Shown here piece by piece: positions 1 to 11,888 of a stretch of DNA of 64,000 bases. Each line of letters starts with the position of its first letter. The first letter of the stretch is position 1. Position numbers and translations under genes: made by a program. Location of the stretch: positions 17,747,669-17,811,668 of the forward strand of contig NC_087072.1 in assembly GCF_026151205.1 (NCBI RefSeq), in the 5' to 3' direction. Source of the DNA: Bolinopsis microptera (Eukaryota > Ctenophora > Tentaculata > Lobata > Bolinopsidae). Below the pieces are notes generated by a model that was not told the origin of the DNA, did no database searches, and was given only the letters and a program-made list of their open reading frames with translations.

Positions 1-1734
1 GGTAAAAGTCGATTGATTCTCTGAGAATTGTACCTCTAGGCTCTAGCTGCTATACGTAACAAGTAATATGACAAGAGGAGAGGCTGGTCAATATTGTTAG
101 TATTTTGTGAACGTAATAAAATTGTTGCCTACAGTTTTTTGTAGAGGAGGGCTATCAAATGCTGTGGTTGTATTACAAATTGGGAGGTTTGATTGCTGAC
201 TGGCTGTTGTTGAAATTAACAAAAAGGTGCTGACGTTATTTGTGAAATCTGTAAGTTATCGTATCGCACACATGACACATCTTTCTTCGTTAACAGTGAA
301 ATTATCTTGTATCTGCTCGAGTTTGGACACTACTTTAAATTATAACCTCCAACTGTATTGAATCTGTATTTGTGGTGATATATGTATAAAACCAGCGCAT
401 TTTATCCAAATGTATGTCTAAGCTAACCAGCTCATCCAGCTTGACTCTAATAAACCGTAGATAACCTATTCGGGGCGGGAAGTGGCACTTCCACCCTGAA
501 CTAGACGCATGCTGTCAGGTCACAAACAGTTGCAGTAGAAGTAGGTACTAGTACTAGAACTCCTGATAGAGGCGTCACGTAGCCAGGAACGTTGGAAGCA
601 CATTATTATAAATACGTCATTACCTTCACTACTGCCTTTCTTTCTTCTGCCTTCCTTTCATCACAGTACAATATTTCACTACGGTACTATGTATAGACTG
701 TTCTATCTCGTTCTCTGCCCGCTCTATATCTTTCAAGGTGATATTTTCTTGTTTCTACTTATTTTACACTGTACATTTAATTACTCATTTAGGAAAAATT
801 TTATGTTATGAGGGTTCCTGCGACTCCGTCAAAATACTAAACTTCAAAGTGCAAATCAAGCCGTAGTTCATACACATTACATAAGACGATAAGCTTAGAA
901 TTAAATTAGTAACGCATTTAAGGAATTCAGTGTGATTTTGGGAAACATGTTTACATGTGATGAGGTGATCATATCTCGACCAAGTCCATCTCGTGCCTAG
1001 TTAGCGTTATCTCTTTATCTTGACAAGTAGCCTTCTCATTTTGATTATAATGTTGAAACTTGAACCACTCTCAGGTGTTGTGCAGCTTGTGTTTGTGGAA
1101 ATATTCAGTCATCCGTATCATGAGGCACAGCTATTTCTTGTGGGCATACAAATGGGCCTATAAGTTGAACTGGGTTTAAAGTATTATTGCTTATACATTA
1201 TTATTTATTAGTGGGTTTCTTATTATTAACCTTAGCAGATGTATTGCGGATTAATCAGCGGACCATGAGCGGGATTCTTTATCTGTGGGTCTTCTTATTA
1301 GCGCGTTTATTAAAAAATAATGTTTAGATTTTAGGAATTGATAAACAAATTTATGAAGGAGCAAATTTTGAAATATGAGTTGGTATCAATTCATAAACGT
1401 TATGAATTTCATTCTGACTTTTCTTCTGATCCTGATTAATTTGCTTGATTAATGGCAATTGTCAGCTTTACTGACAGGTTTATTAGAATGTTTACTAACA
1501 GGTTTATAAGAAGGCTAATATTTGTATGACAAGATACCTGTTCGTCACATAGGTGCAGATTTCGTTTTGAGGTGAACTTTTAAGTTCCCGAGAAATTTTC
1601 TTAAGTTTGCTTTTTTTCCTCCTCGGGCACATTCGTAACCTACGGGCCAGGTAAACCTAAACTACATATTGACCGTTATGTACGTCGGTATCTGTTGAGG
1701 AGCCAAATCATCTGAAAAGCCCTTAACCTATATT
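1..1734. other. Non-coding stretch, no gene recognised
   Basis: AT-rich sequence with stop codons in all frames. I see no exon with a convincing acceptor, open frame and donor. A CGTAGCCAGGA word near 578 also occurs at the start of the repeat at 1741, which suggests a small fragment of the same repeat family. Exons too short to recognise by eye cannot be excluded. Confidence 0.5.
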
Positions 1735-1737
1735 TTG

Positions 1738-2250
1738 CTCAGGCACGTAGCCAGGATTTTTCTTTGGGGGGGGGGGGCTGTCGGCGAGCGAAGCTGCAAG
1801 CTGTGGCAGGGGTCCGGGGGCGCGGCCCCCAGCGGGATCCAGGTAAGGCGCAGACCACATTGGCGGGGGCTAGGGGGGCGCAGCCCCCCGGAAAAATTTT
1901 GCGAAATAGGGTGTTTTAGGCTAAATTGAAAGTTTAATGAATTTACAAAAATGTATGGTTTGGCATAATCCTTGCCTACAATCCTGACCTGAGTAATTTA
2001 CCCCTTTGAGACTTTATTTTGGGTTGAAAATTAAGTTTATCGAGAGGAAGTGAAAAATGTTTGGTTCAAATTTGGATTTGAAGCCATGTTTAATTTTTTC
2101 TGTTGAGGTCAATTTTTTGCGCAGAAAGCGTTCGATTTTAGGGGAAAAAATTTATGTTTGCTTTTAATTTTTATGGTGCCGACGGCACCTAAAATCGACG
2201 AAATCTGCAGGGGTGGTTCGTCACGTGATACACCCCTCTTTGTTCCCCAA
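1738..2250. repeat. Interspersed repeat with G-rich head
   Basis: Begins with a GGCACGTAGCCAGG-type word followed by a run of 13 G and GC-rich palindromic blocks (CCGGGGGCGCGGCCCC near 1816; GGGGGGCGCAGCCCCCCGG near 1873), then continues into AT-rich sequence. The abrupt composition change and G-rich head are typical of transposon-derived interspersed repeats in invertebrate genomes. No protein is encoded and the right edge is uncertain. Confidence 0.45.
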
Positions 2251-2935
2251 CCTCTGTAGTTACTGTAGTTGTACACAGTACAACACAATAGAGCTTGTGT
2301 GTTAACCCTGAAGTTACATATTATCATGAATATGTAATTTTGAGCTCTATTCTGTTTTACAAGTTTACTACAGCAAATTATCAAAGTATAACAACCGTCC
2401 GGGGATTGAGACTAACTAAAGTTATGTTTTGTTATCATGTGATTATGTGTATCAATTTTTCTACTCACTTGGATTTATTCTTAATCATAAGTTTGTGGAT
2501 CAAGAACTTAGTATGGTGAATTATATACTGAAGTTAAGTGTAATAATAGAGTTTTTGAACCTTTATGAATCTATATTGTATAATGTGTATTGTAACATGA
2601 GCTGAAATGCATGATGATAATGCATAGCACGAATGTTCTCATAATTACCCCCTTGCAACAATAACAATTATTATAATACTCGGATAATATCTAATATCGA
2701 GTCTGGCAGCTCACACACACACACATCACATGATACTGATCAGCATATCACGTGACTACTTCTTACAATCTTACTGTCATAGTAACTGTTATTAAGTAAC
2801 GTGAGTCTAGTGTGATGATGAGAGTGTACACATGCAGGTTCCTGGCTGGGATCACACGCTCTTAGCCCAATTATCAGATAGATTTGCATAATAGTTGCAT
2901 AATTGTCAGCCGTCAAACCACACGAGGGTTATTTT
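2251..2935. other. Non-coding spacer
   Basis: AT-rich sequence with a short CA microsatellite near 2711-2725. No supported exon was seen. Confidence 0.5.
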
Positions 2936-3052
2936 GTGTAGTGAGTGAGGTTTGTTTAGTGAGTGTTGTGAGGTTTGTTTAGTAAGTGTTGTGAGGTTTG
3001 TTCAGTGAGTGTTGTGAGGTTTGTTTAGTGAGTGTAGTGAGGTTTGTGTAGC
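2936..3052. repeat. Minisatellite, 23-bp unit, about 5 copies
   Basis: Tandem copies of a unit reading GTGAGTGTTGTGAGGTTTG plus TTTA, with single-base variants (GTAAGT, TTCA, GTAGTG) between copies. Every copy contains a GTGAG or GTAAG donor-like word. No coding role is apparent. Confidence 0.85.
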
Positions 3053-3696
3053 GTGGTCCCCACTACACCCACTGCACCGTAATAGTTAATACAGTGTCTA
3101 GTATAGCATGGCATAATGAGTAATAAGTATAATACGCTAATTACAAGTCATGATAATATCTCTGAACCTTGTGTTTTCTACTGAGTTACAATATGTCATT
3201 CTTAAATCATCCATAGCATGATAAGCTCGGGAAGTTGCACTTCTATTCTCTTCTATTTCCCCTCCTCTACCTGTCGTATGATCTCTAACCAGTAACCACC
3301 CTCACATGTCCTCTCTTGCTCATTAGCTTTGTACATGACTCTGTTGTTCTCGCTGACACCTGCTTACTTTGCAGATCCCTGTTAGTGGTTAGCTGTGCTC
3401 CCTTTTATTTTACCCATTTTATTATTTTATATATAGACTTGCATCCAAATTTGAAATTACAATCTTTTATTCTAGATAAAGGAGCAAATAAAATGCGATC
3501 AGTTTAAAAATGCTTGTTAGGTACGTCTAACATTTCAGTTATCTCTTGCAAAATATAATATATTATTTTGTATAACCGTGTCATTATCAGCTCACAGCCT
3601 CGTCTAGATCAGAGGTTTAAAAAGCAGTGCGATGTTATGTACAAGATATGTCATATGAACTGTGTGCCTGTGCTAATCGCATTACTTTTCTTGCAG

Positions 3697-3729
3697 AGTC
3701 CGGTGACGCCCTACCAACACATGATCTAG
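3697..3729 (+). CDS. Possible terminal exon of an upstream + strand gene
   Basis: A strong polypyrimidine tract and acceptor (ATTACTTTTCTTGCAG, ending at 3696) is followed by an 11-codon frame, SPVTPYQHMI and TAG. It could be the C-terminal exon of a gene whose other exons lie at 1-3600, but I could not find phase-compatible partners, so this rests on the acceptor alone. It may equally be a chance match. Confidence 0.18.
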   Translation, partial: SPVTPYQHMI

Positions 3730-3746
3730 CGCGTGTCGTGTGTATT

Positions 3747-4226
3747 TAACAGTCACCTTTACTTACTAATGTAACATTTAGCAGTCACATTTACTTACTA
3801 ATGTAACATTTAACAGTCACCTTTACTTAATAATGTAACATTTAGCAGTCACCTTTACTTACTAATGTAACATTTAGCAGTCACATTTACTTACTAATGT
3901 AACATTTAGCAGTCACATTTACTTACCAATGTAACATTTAGCAGTCACCTTTACTGACCAATGTAACATTTAGCAGTTACCTTTACTTACTAATGTAACA
4001 TTTAGCAGTCACCTTTACTGACCAATGTAACATTTAGCAGTCACCTTTACTGACCAATGTAACATTTAGCAGTCACCTTTACTGACCAATGTAACATTTA
4101 GCAGTTACCTTTACTTACTAATGTAACATTTAGCAGTCACCTTTACTGACCAATGTAACATTTAGCAGTCACCTTTACTTACTAATGTAACATTTAGCAG
4201 TTACCTTTACTGACCAATGTAACATG
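3747..4226. repeat. Minisatellite, 32-bp unit, about 15 copies
   Basis: Head-to-tail copies of CATTTAGCAGTCACCTTTAC followed by TTACTAATGTAA. Variants alternate (TTACTTACTAATG versus TTACTGACCAATG) in an irregular pattern. It ends about 230 bp upstream of the PISD start codon, in the presumed promoter or 5' UTR region. Confidence 0.92.
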
Positions 4227-4457
4227 CGCTGTAGTACATCATGGGACCCCTGTCCTGGAATCTGTGTTTTGAGATGATAGTTCATTGTTACTAACTAAGA
4301 TATTAAATAGCAGTGGAACTTACACTTTACTTCATTACTCGTGATCCAAATTTTGGATTTTGACTCCATATTTTTGTTACTTTCGGCTTTGTTCTAGATG
4401 ACAACTGACAAGTCGTAATTTAATGCCCATGTTTTGATCCGTAGTTTTGTTTGAGAG

Positions 4458-7400
4458 ATGGTTAGCAGATATAAAGTCAGATATAGGATCAAAAACTTCC
4501 GCTACAAAATAGGAAACAAGTCTAAGAAAGGTGAGTAGTAGATAAGAGGCTTAACATTAACAGTTCACTTTAATGACACGTCACACACGTGATGAGGCCT
4601 AACCTAAACATTTTAATAACACAACATAATTTAATCTTTTAATATATAATGTGATGCTTAACTATAACTGTTAACTTTAATAACATACGTATATAATGTG
4701 GTATACCGCCCGTATACGTTATCATATTAATAATTTTACAGGTTCACGTCCCACTATCCTACATAATATCAGCTCATATTCACGTACCATGTCACTGATA
4801 TGGATAAATCTTAATCAATCGAATACGTTCTATAACGTAAACTTGTAACTGAAATAATAATTTGAATTAATGTCTATATTATATTTTAAAATTTTGTGAA
4901 TTCATTAATAACGCTATATTTACAAGTAATATCCGTCCAAAGTGCAACTCATGTAACTTTAAAATAACCCCATAATGTTATCCCAATAATATGATGCTAG
5001 TTTTCCCTTTGTAATGTTATTCTAATAATATGCCACTAGTTTTCAGGGCGTCTTTGTCTAAGGGGCAGAGTTTAACAAACAGGAACCCTAACTCCACTCA
5101 ACTAGGTTAGTACCGACTATTCTTATTTTTTCAGTTATTGCAGGTTTGTTTAAAGGTTTATTCACACTTCGCAGATTTAACTGTTTCAATATCACTCTTG
5201 TTTGATAGATAGTCGCTATTTTTTCCATCGCCTTAAAAAGGCAATAGATGGTTAGAAGTGGTAGGAATTGAGGACGGGTATAGTGGGTAGGTATGTTTTT
5301 CGTGTCACGTGAGTCATGAATTGTGTCACAAAGGAAAACATGCATTACCCTCCGCATAACCATTTAAATGCATCTTCTCTGCGCGCGGAGCAGTAATGGT
5401 GTCATCTCCACGGTTACCCTCCGCACACGTTTGCACGATTCGACGATTGTATTACACTTTCAAATGCGCGGCGCCAAGCTGACTAAAGTTTTCATAACAG
5501 TTACGGTCATGGGTCAGCGTACATATGTAATTACAGTAATTTCTTCTGTTGTTTTAAATGGATTTTAATATAAATAATGTTGATCATTGATGCGCTACAA
5601 GTACAACTACAAGTATAACATACTAATTTCACGTTTTGTTGTGAGTTATTGGTGCAACAACCGACTTGGCTCCCGATAATGCTATTAGAAATTAGAAATT
5701 AGAAATTAGAAATTAGAAAGATCATTGCAAAATTACATGTGTCAGAACTCAGATCCCAATCAGTTAAATGAAGATTATTAATAATCCGTTATATTGTTGA
5801 ACGAGCGTGCTTAATCACTTTACAGTCGATCTTCGAGATTGTTCTAAAATTGGAATTAATATATCAAATAATAGGTTAGGGTTTCGAATAGTCGTTCAGG
5901 GCCAGCTAGAGAACAAGTTGAAAAAGTTACGTGACAGTCGAGTGCAGAGTAATTAATTATCATGATCATCCTTTGTTGAACAAATTATGATGCTGATATC
6001 ATGTTGAACATTATTGTCGAGCGATTAATTTGTTATACGAAATGGACCGTAAATATTATTATGAGTTACATTATGATTACCTAATACGGATTTCAGCCAT
6101 TCCTTCACATGGCTTTTGTAAATTGTAATTTTAAATTTTAAAAAGCAATGCCTACGAGTACGGTCGATGGAAATCTAGCGTCCGCTAACCGGCGCAATTC
6201 TTGTTGGTGTAAATTTGATCTGTGTTATTGACTAAAGCGACAATTTCTCTGTACCTCTTCGCCTCTTGCCTTATCCGAAAAATCACATCTGAAAAATCAC
6301 ATCTGGTCCCTTCACAGTTCAAAATCTGCAGATTTAGATCGGCATATTTGCCTCTCAGGCCTCCATTCCGATTAACAGCCATGTTTGCATAATGCACCAT
6401 TAAGTAATGAAGTATTGAGCACAAGGGGCATACTACACATAATGATCGTTGTTTAGGTGAGGTGTGCACTGTGCATTGTGTAGCCCTGGTACTGTGTAAG
6501 TGGTAACGCCCTTGTAGCTTGTAGATCCAGGGTTCTTTGTATAACTTTATTAGTGGTAGCAGCTTGTAGATAACAAGTGTTGTGACTATAACCTGGTGAC
6601 TTATACCTTCATTAATCATCAATACAGGTGCATGCCTATCACGTAAACAAATACCTCAAATACTTAACGAGCTATAGGTCACCGTCAATCAGTTTCATAA
6701 CATTAGAGCTTACATACTGAAACGATTCGTTTGTTTTCATATAGAGGAACAGAAAATTCTTCGACCTTTCAATATTGTACGTGGTGAATTTGTTAAATAA
6801 TTTCCATCCTTTGCTATCTAAGTTAAAATTTATTATGGTATAAGGTATATATACCTTATATATTACTATTATCACTTCGAGATGGCCAGGCCTACTCTCA
6901 TGCTGTCTATAGGTGATGATTAATTCCGAAAAACTTTCACGTTGAACGTGTAATGTAAATATAGTGTGGATACATGCGAATATATATTCTAAATAACTTA
7001 TAAATTACCTTATATATTACCTTATATATTACCTTATATTTATATATATTACCTTACTGAAAGTAATTTATAAATTACTTTCAGTTAGGAAATGCCTTGT
7101 TTGTTTGTTAAATATACCTTACCATTTCCATGTTCAGTATTGACAGCCTGTTTGAGTGCGGGATCAGTTGCTACATACTACAAAGATAACTGGTTTCGAA
7201 TACCAGTTCTAGTCGGAGTTTTATTTCTCTGCTACATTCAGGTACAGTGGGTTGCCATATTTGTACATTTCATTAATTTGTATCTGCGTTATTCAATATT
7301 TCCATTCTTCTCTCCTGTATAACTATGCGGGGTGTAAACTTGTCCTACAAGAGATTAAAATCGATTGTAAATTCTACTTTGTAGGACTGTAGAAGAGACG

Positions 7401-10400
7401 ATGATATTTCCATATTTTGTGGATTGTGACTTGAAGATGTACACTGTACAGGAATTTAACAAAATTGTTATCTTTAAATTCTTGATATTTTATATCTGTT
7501 TTCATTGTTTCAGTTCTATAAAACTCGGAAACGAGAGGAAAAACGATTAAAAGCCCTGGCAGCAAATCCAGCCGAAGTAGAAGTAGATGATTATTTAGTG
7601 AGTCAATACTGATCTGAGCAATAATGCGTTTTTAAAATGCTGTTAAATTTTATCAGTCCGGTTTCAGATTCAATCAAGTTAAGCTAAAAGAATTATTCCA
7701 TCGGGTATTCCATTAATTGGTATGCGCTAACAGATGTTTCCTATTTCAGGCATACCTTTATCAGTTCTTGCCACTAAGAACCGGATCTAGAGTTGTTGGG
7801 TTCGTCGGGGAGAGGGAGCTGCCTCGACCAGTTCTTAACCCCATTCTTAACTTTTACTGCTGGTAAGGGTTTAGAGCGTGTTATTGATTCTTCACAATTC
7901 TTAACCATTTTGATTTAACCTGGATAAGTGGATAGTAGACCTTACAATATTGAAACTTTCCCCACTTTCTTTCACTAAAATCTTTCTGTCAGGTATTTCA
8001 ATGTAAACTTAGGAGAAGCAGTACAAGAATCACTGGACGCTTACCGAACTTTAGGAGACTTCTTCCAGAGGGAGCTCAAGCCTACTGTTCGGAAGATCGA
8101 CCGTAAATCACCTTTGGTAAGTTCTACATTTGTCATTTGCTATCATTAGCTATCATTAGCTATCATGAGCTGTTATTAGCTGCCGTTTGAGTAGTCTCTT
8201 ATTTCAAACAACAGATTTACTTACACTAGTTCTTAAGGGATGTCCTTACACTCTGTAAACAGCTTACGGCACCAAGCGGCACTCAGCAGCACCCAGCTAC
8301 TAAGCTTCTGGGAGTGGGCCCCTTTTTGAAAAATTTTGAAGCTCGTTTTGAAGTCCATTTTGAAGGCTCATGTTTTACTAGATCTACTATACAGTTCAAT
8401 GTTATAACAAATAATACTGTTACAGGTGATACCATGTGACGGCCGTGTGTTACACTACGGGAAGTGTGAGGATGGTGTTGTAGAGCAGGTCAAGGGGGTC
8501 CGGTACCCAGTGGAGAGGTTCTTGGGCTGTCACCCTCAACTTTCAGGTTCTTATCTTACACTCGTGTAGTTCTTAGAGTTGGTAGGTCCTGTTCATTGGG
8601 GCAGATCGGATAGATAAGCATCGTAGAAATAAAATCAGAAAATACATTATGTTTTATGCGCGTTTTCAACTGTAAACCATTCAAACCCAGGACTTATAAA
8701 TCTTGTTTCAGATCCAGAAGCCAATGATCTGTTTTACTGTGTCCTGTACCTAGCTCCTGGAGACTACCATTTGTTCCACAGTCCCTGCTCCTGGTCAGTA
8801 GACAAAGTCATTCATTTCCCTGGTACGTGGAATTAACACTCTCCTTTTACTTTGTGTTCTCAATTTTCATATATCTCATTTTTAAAAGTGGCAATATGTA
8901 ATGTGATAAGTCATGCGGTATTAGTTGTTTGAAATTTATCTCTAACCAACTGCAATACTGCATTCAGTCTGGACGTAAAGAATGTTCAAAGTCAGTCACT
9001 GAGTACTAAAACAGAAGCCCCCGCCCCCACCTCTAAACAGAAGCCCCCGCCCCCACCTCTAAACAGGAGCCACCCGCCTCCCCCCGCCCCCACCTCTAAA
9101 CAGGAGCCCCCGCCCCAACCTCTAAACAGGAGCCTCCCCACCTCTAAACAGGAGCCACCCGCCTCCCCCCGCCCCCACCTCTAAACAAGAATCCCCCGGG
9201 CCCCCCCCCCCCACCTCTAAACAGGAGCCACCCGCCCCTGCCTCTAAACAGGAGCCACCCGCCTCCCCCCGCCCCCACCTCTAAACAAGAACCCCCGCCC
9301 CCCCCCCCCCCCCCACCTCTAAACAGGAGCCACCCGCCCCCGCCTCTAAACAGGAGCCACCCGCCTCCCCCCGCCCCCACCTCTAAACAAGAACCCCCCG
9401 GAACCCCCCCCCCCCCCCCCCACCTCTAAACAGGAGCCACCCGCCCCCGCCTCTAAACAGAAGCCCCCGCCCCCACCTCTAAACAGGAGCCACCCGCCTC
9501 CCCCCGCCCCCACCTCTAAACAGTAAACAAGAACCCCCGCCCCCCCCCCCCCCCCACCTCTAAACAGGAGCAACCCGCCCCCGCCTCTAAACAGAAGCCC
9601 CTGCCCCCACCTCTAAACAGGAGCCACCCGCCTCCCCCCGCCCCACCTCTAAACAAGAACCCCCCGCCCCCCCCCCCCCACCTCTAAACAGGAGCCACCC
9701 GCCCCTGACTCTAAACAGGAGCCACCCGCCTCCCCCCGCCCCCACCTCTAAACAAGAACCCCCCCCCCCCCCCACCTATAAACAGGAGCCACCCGCCCCC
9801 ACCTCTAAACAAGAACCCCCGCCCCCCCCCCCTCCCCCCACCTCTAAACAAGAACTCCCCGGCCCGGACCCACCCCCACCTCTAAACAGGAGCCACCCGC
9901 CCCCACCTCTAAACAAGAACCCCCCGGCCCGGACCCACCCTGTCTAAACACACACTGTCCAGGTACGCTGATGTCAGTGAACCCGTCAGTCTGTAGGATA
10001 GTACCAAACATACTCACACTAAACGAGCGGGTCCTAATGTCAGGATCCTGGGAACACGGTTACTTCTCCTACACTGCTGTTGGAGCTACCAACGTCGGGT
10101 CTATCAGAATCAACTTCTTGAAGGTACGTTTTTTAGCTGTAACAACAATTTCTCCTTTCAATCATATGTTTTCAGAGCCAGAATTTAGTATCTACTCCAG
10201 CCTAGTCTTGACTTGATGAACTTTGTGTATGTTTCTGTTACAGTACACCATTTATTATCATAATTAAATGTGGTAAAAGTCTGAATTCAGCTAAGTGGGC
10301 TTTTGTGTATTGTGTCTGACCCTGGAGGTCACGAGTAAACAATAAACATGCTATGTTAAATTCATTTACATTTTTATTTTCATATATTATAAGTCTGTTA

Positions 10401-11219
10401 AATTCGTGTAATGCACAACTTTTTCAGGATAAGATCAAAACTAATAAAGGCTTTCTGAGTTTCGAGAAAGACACTGAGATAGAAATCGAACCTAAGAAAG
10501 AAATGGGCAGGGGAGAGATGGTCGGAGGTTTCAATTTCGGTTCAACGATAGTGCTAATGTTTGAAGCTCCGAAATCTTTCGAATTTAATTTTAAAGGTAG
10601 GATAATATTATGTTCCAGACGCTTGTTTATATCCTGTTACTTTAGCGAAATTATTCATGATATGAATGATAAAGTTTTGCAGTTTTCTTGTCATGAACAA
10701 AACAGATAAGGTAAAACTGTCAAGAATGTGCCCGTTATAGTATCTTATCTGTGATTTGATTATGTACTTCATATTGAATTTTCATCTGGAAAAGAATTTA
10801 TTAGAATTACGTCGTGAACTTATAATCAGCCTCTTTCTCTCTCAGCTGAACAGGTGATAAGACTGGGGAGTGCGTTAGGTCACGTACCTGGTACCGAGTA
10901 CCCTTCAGAGGAGGAGGAGCCTGAGGAGACTAACTGCGACCAAATAGCCTTCCAGATTATTGACGAACTTAAAGAAAGTATCAATGAAGTTGTCCATGAA
11001 ACTCAAGAAACTGTGAATGAAGTAGTTCTTGAGACACAAGACACTTTCAATGAAGTTTTCAATGATACCCAAGACACTTTCAATGAAGTTGTTCATGAGA
11101 CCGAAGAACTTTTCCAAGAAGTCACTCATGCGATTTGTAAGTTTGATCAGACTGACATCATGAAATCTTCAGATGTTATAATTACGGGCTCGAAGCCTGC
11201 TAAAGGCGTTGAATCATGA
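4458..11219 (+). CDS. PISD: Phosphatidylserine decarboxylase proenzyme, mitochondrial
   Basis: Decarboxylates phosphatidylserine to phosphatidylethanolamine at the mitochondrial inner membrane; the proenzyme cleaves itself to form a pyruvoyl cofactor. Exons: 4458-4530, 7138-7241, 7514-7597, 7750-7862, 7993-8116, 8426-8546, 8712-8822, 9963-10123, 10428-10596, 10846-11219. All junctions are GT-AG, the phases agree, and the product is 477 aa. Residues 1-24 are rich in Arg/Lys without acidic residues, as in a mitochondrial presequence; a membrane segment follows (about 43-58). Family landmarks are [11 protein letters not shown] (catalytic Asp), [17 protein letters not shown] (catalytic His), [12 protein letters not shown] and the cleavage motif, here FGST (334-337) instead of the usual LGST. 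After GSALG the protein continues about 110 residues beyond the human end as an acidic stretch and 11-residue repeats. Confidence 0.94.
5684..5718. repeat. 7-bp tandem repeat
   Basis: Five copies of TAGAAAT in a row. A simple repeat inside PISD intron 1. Confidence 0.85.
5795..5960. repeat. Partial copy of the CACGTG/CCCTAA foldback family
   Basis: Contains two segments that recur at 49.0-50.3 kb: a GTGCTTAATCACTTTACAGTC segment near 5808, and a later one with GTTAGGGTTTCGAATAGTCG, GCCAGCTAGAGAACAAG and ACGTGACAGTCGAGTG (5875-5945). The TTAGGG block is reduced to one unit. A dispersed, decayed transposable-element fragment is the likely origin. Confidence 0.7.
7056..7085. repeat. Perfect 30-bp palindrome
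   Basis: ACTGAAAGTAATTTA is followed directly by its exact reverse complement, with no spacer. It lies in PISD intron 1, 52 bp before exon 2, next to TATATTACCT repeats. It could be the junction of a small AT-rich foldback element. Confidence 0.85.
9010..9950. repeat. C-rich minisatellite in a PISD intron
   Basis: About 940 bp of imperfect repeats built on ACCTCTAAACAGGAGCCACC or CTCTAAACAAGAACCCCC separated by poly-C runs. It fills most of the intron 8823-9962. Every copy contains TCTAAACA, and the plus strand is closed by TAA in one frame; the minus strand gives Gly-rich open frames that I regard as meaningless. Strand asymmetry of C versus G is extreme. Confidence 0.9.
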
Positions 11220-11888
11220 GCGACCGAAAGTGAAACGGCAATCGTGATAATGATAAACAAGGCACGTCTACTTTGCTTTATTTGATTCATTTGGAATAAT
11301 TTGATGTCTGACAAACTTAAACTTGATAGCAATATTTATTACATTGGTGGATGGTATTTAGACTAAATCTGATAAAGAAGATTATGGTTTCTTAGCATTC
11401 CTGACCGTTATGTTATAAAGTCCGGTCTCAATATTTTAATGAAGGGTTACTGACTTTTTTATTCTTTGACTTGTTTTGTTTTTACTACAGATAACAACAT
11501 TTGTGATTAATTTATTATGTTATAATGATATACATATTATCACAATTATTTAAATCTGAATTTCGCAAGTATTTTTGTGGAAATGTCTCTGAGATAAATT
11601 GAGTATTAATATGAATTCTACAAAATTATATTCATAAATTTAAATCAAAACTACGTATCAGAAACTATCGTTTAAGCAAAGATATATGATGAATAGAACA
11701 CATTAATGTTAGTATAATTATTTTTATAAAAAATTAAATCATATTCATAACGGGCAAATCGTAAATTTTAACAAATTTCTTGAAATTATGCTGTCGTTAT
11801 TTCTAGATATATAAAATTGTAATATAAAATTGAAGTTTTCTTCGAGAATACGATTCGAATCCTGAACTCAAACTGATCGTAATGTTTC
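11220..11888. other. Spacer between convergent PISD and MDH1
   Basis: AT-rich 3'-end spacer between the PISD stop (+) and the MDH1 stop (-). It should contain both 3' UTRs. No other feature is supported. Confidence 0.7.

Larger units (their letters stand above)
4531..7137 (+). other. PISD intron 1 (2.6 kb)
   Basis: Starts GTGAGT and ends TTCAG. It separates the presequence exon from the rest of the protein. Inside are a fragment of the CACGTG foldback family (about 5795-5955), a short TAGAAAT repeat, a 30-bp palindrome at 7056-7085 and TATATA-rich sequence. A 145-codon open stretch on the minus strand at 6185-6622 has no recognisable domain. Confidence 0.7.

Noticed and set aside
3747-4226. 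CRISPR array
   Set aside because: Units are contiguous with no unique spacers and the genome is eukaryotic; an ordinary minisatellite.
6185-6622. 145-codon open frame (-)
   Set aside because: No domain, no codon or splice evidence, and located in a PISD intron.
9144-9775. Gly-rich open frames on the minus strand
   Set aside because: Read through the C-rich minisatellite of a PISD intron; no biological support.
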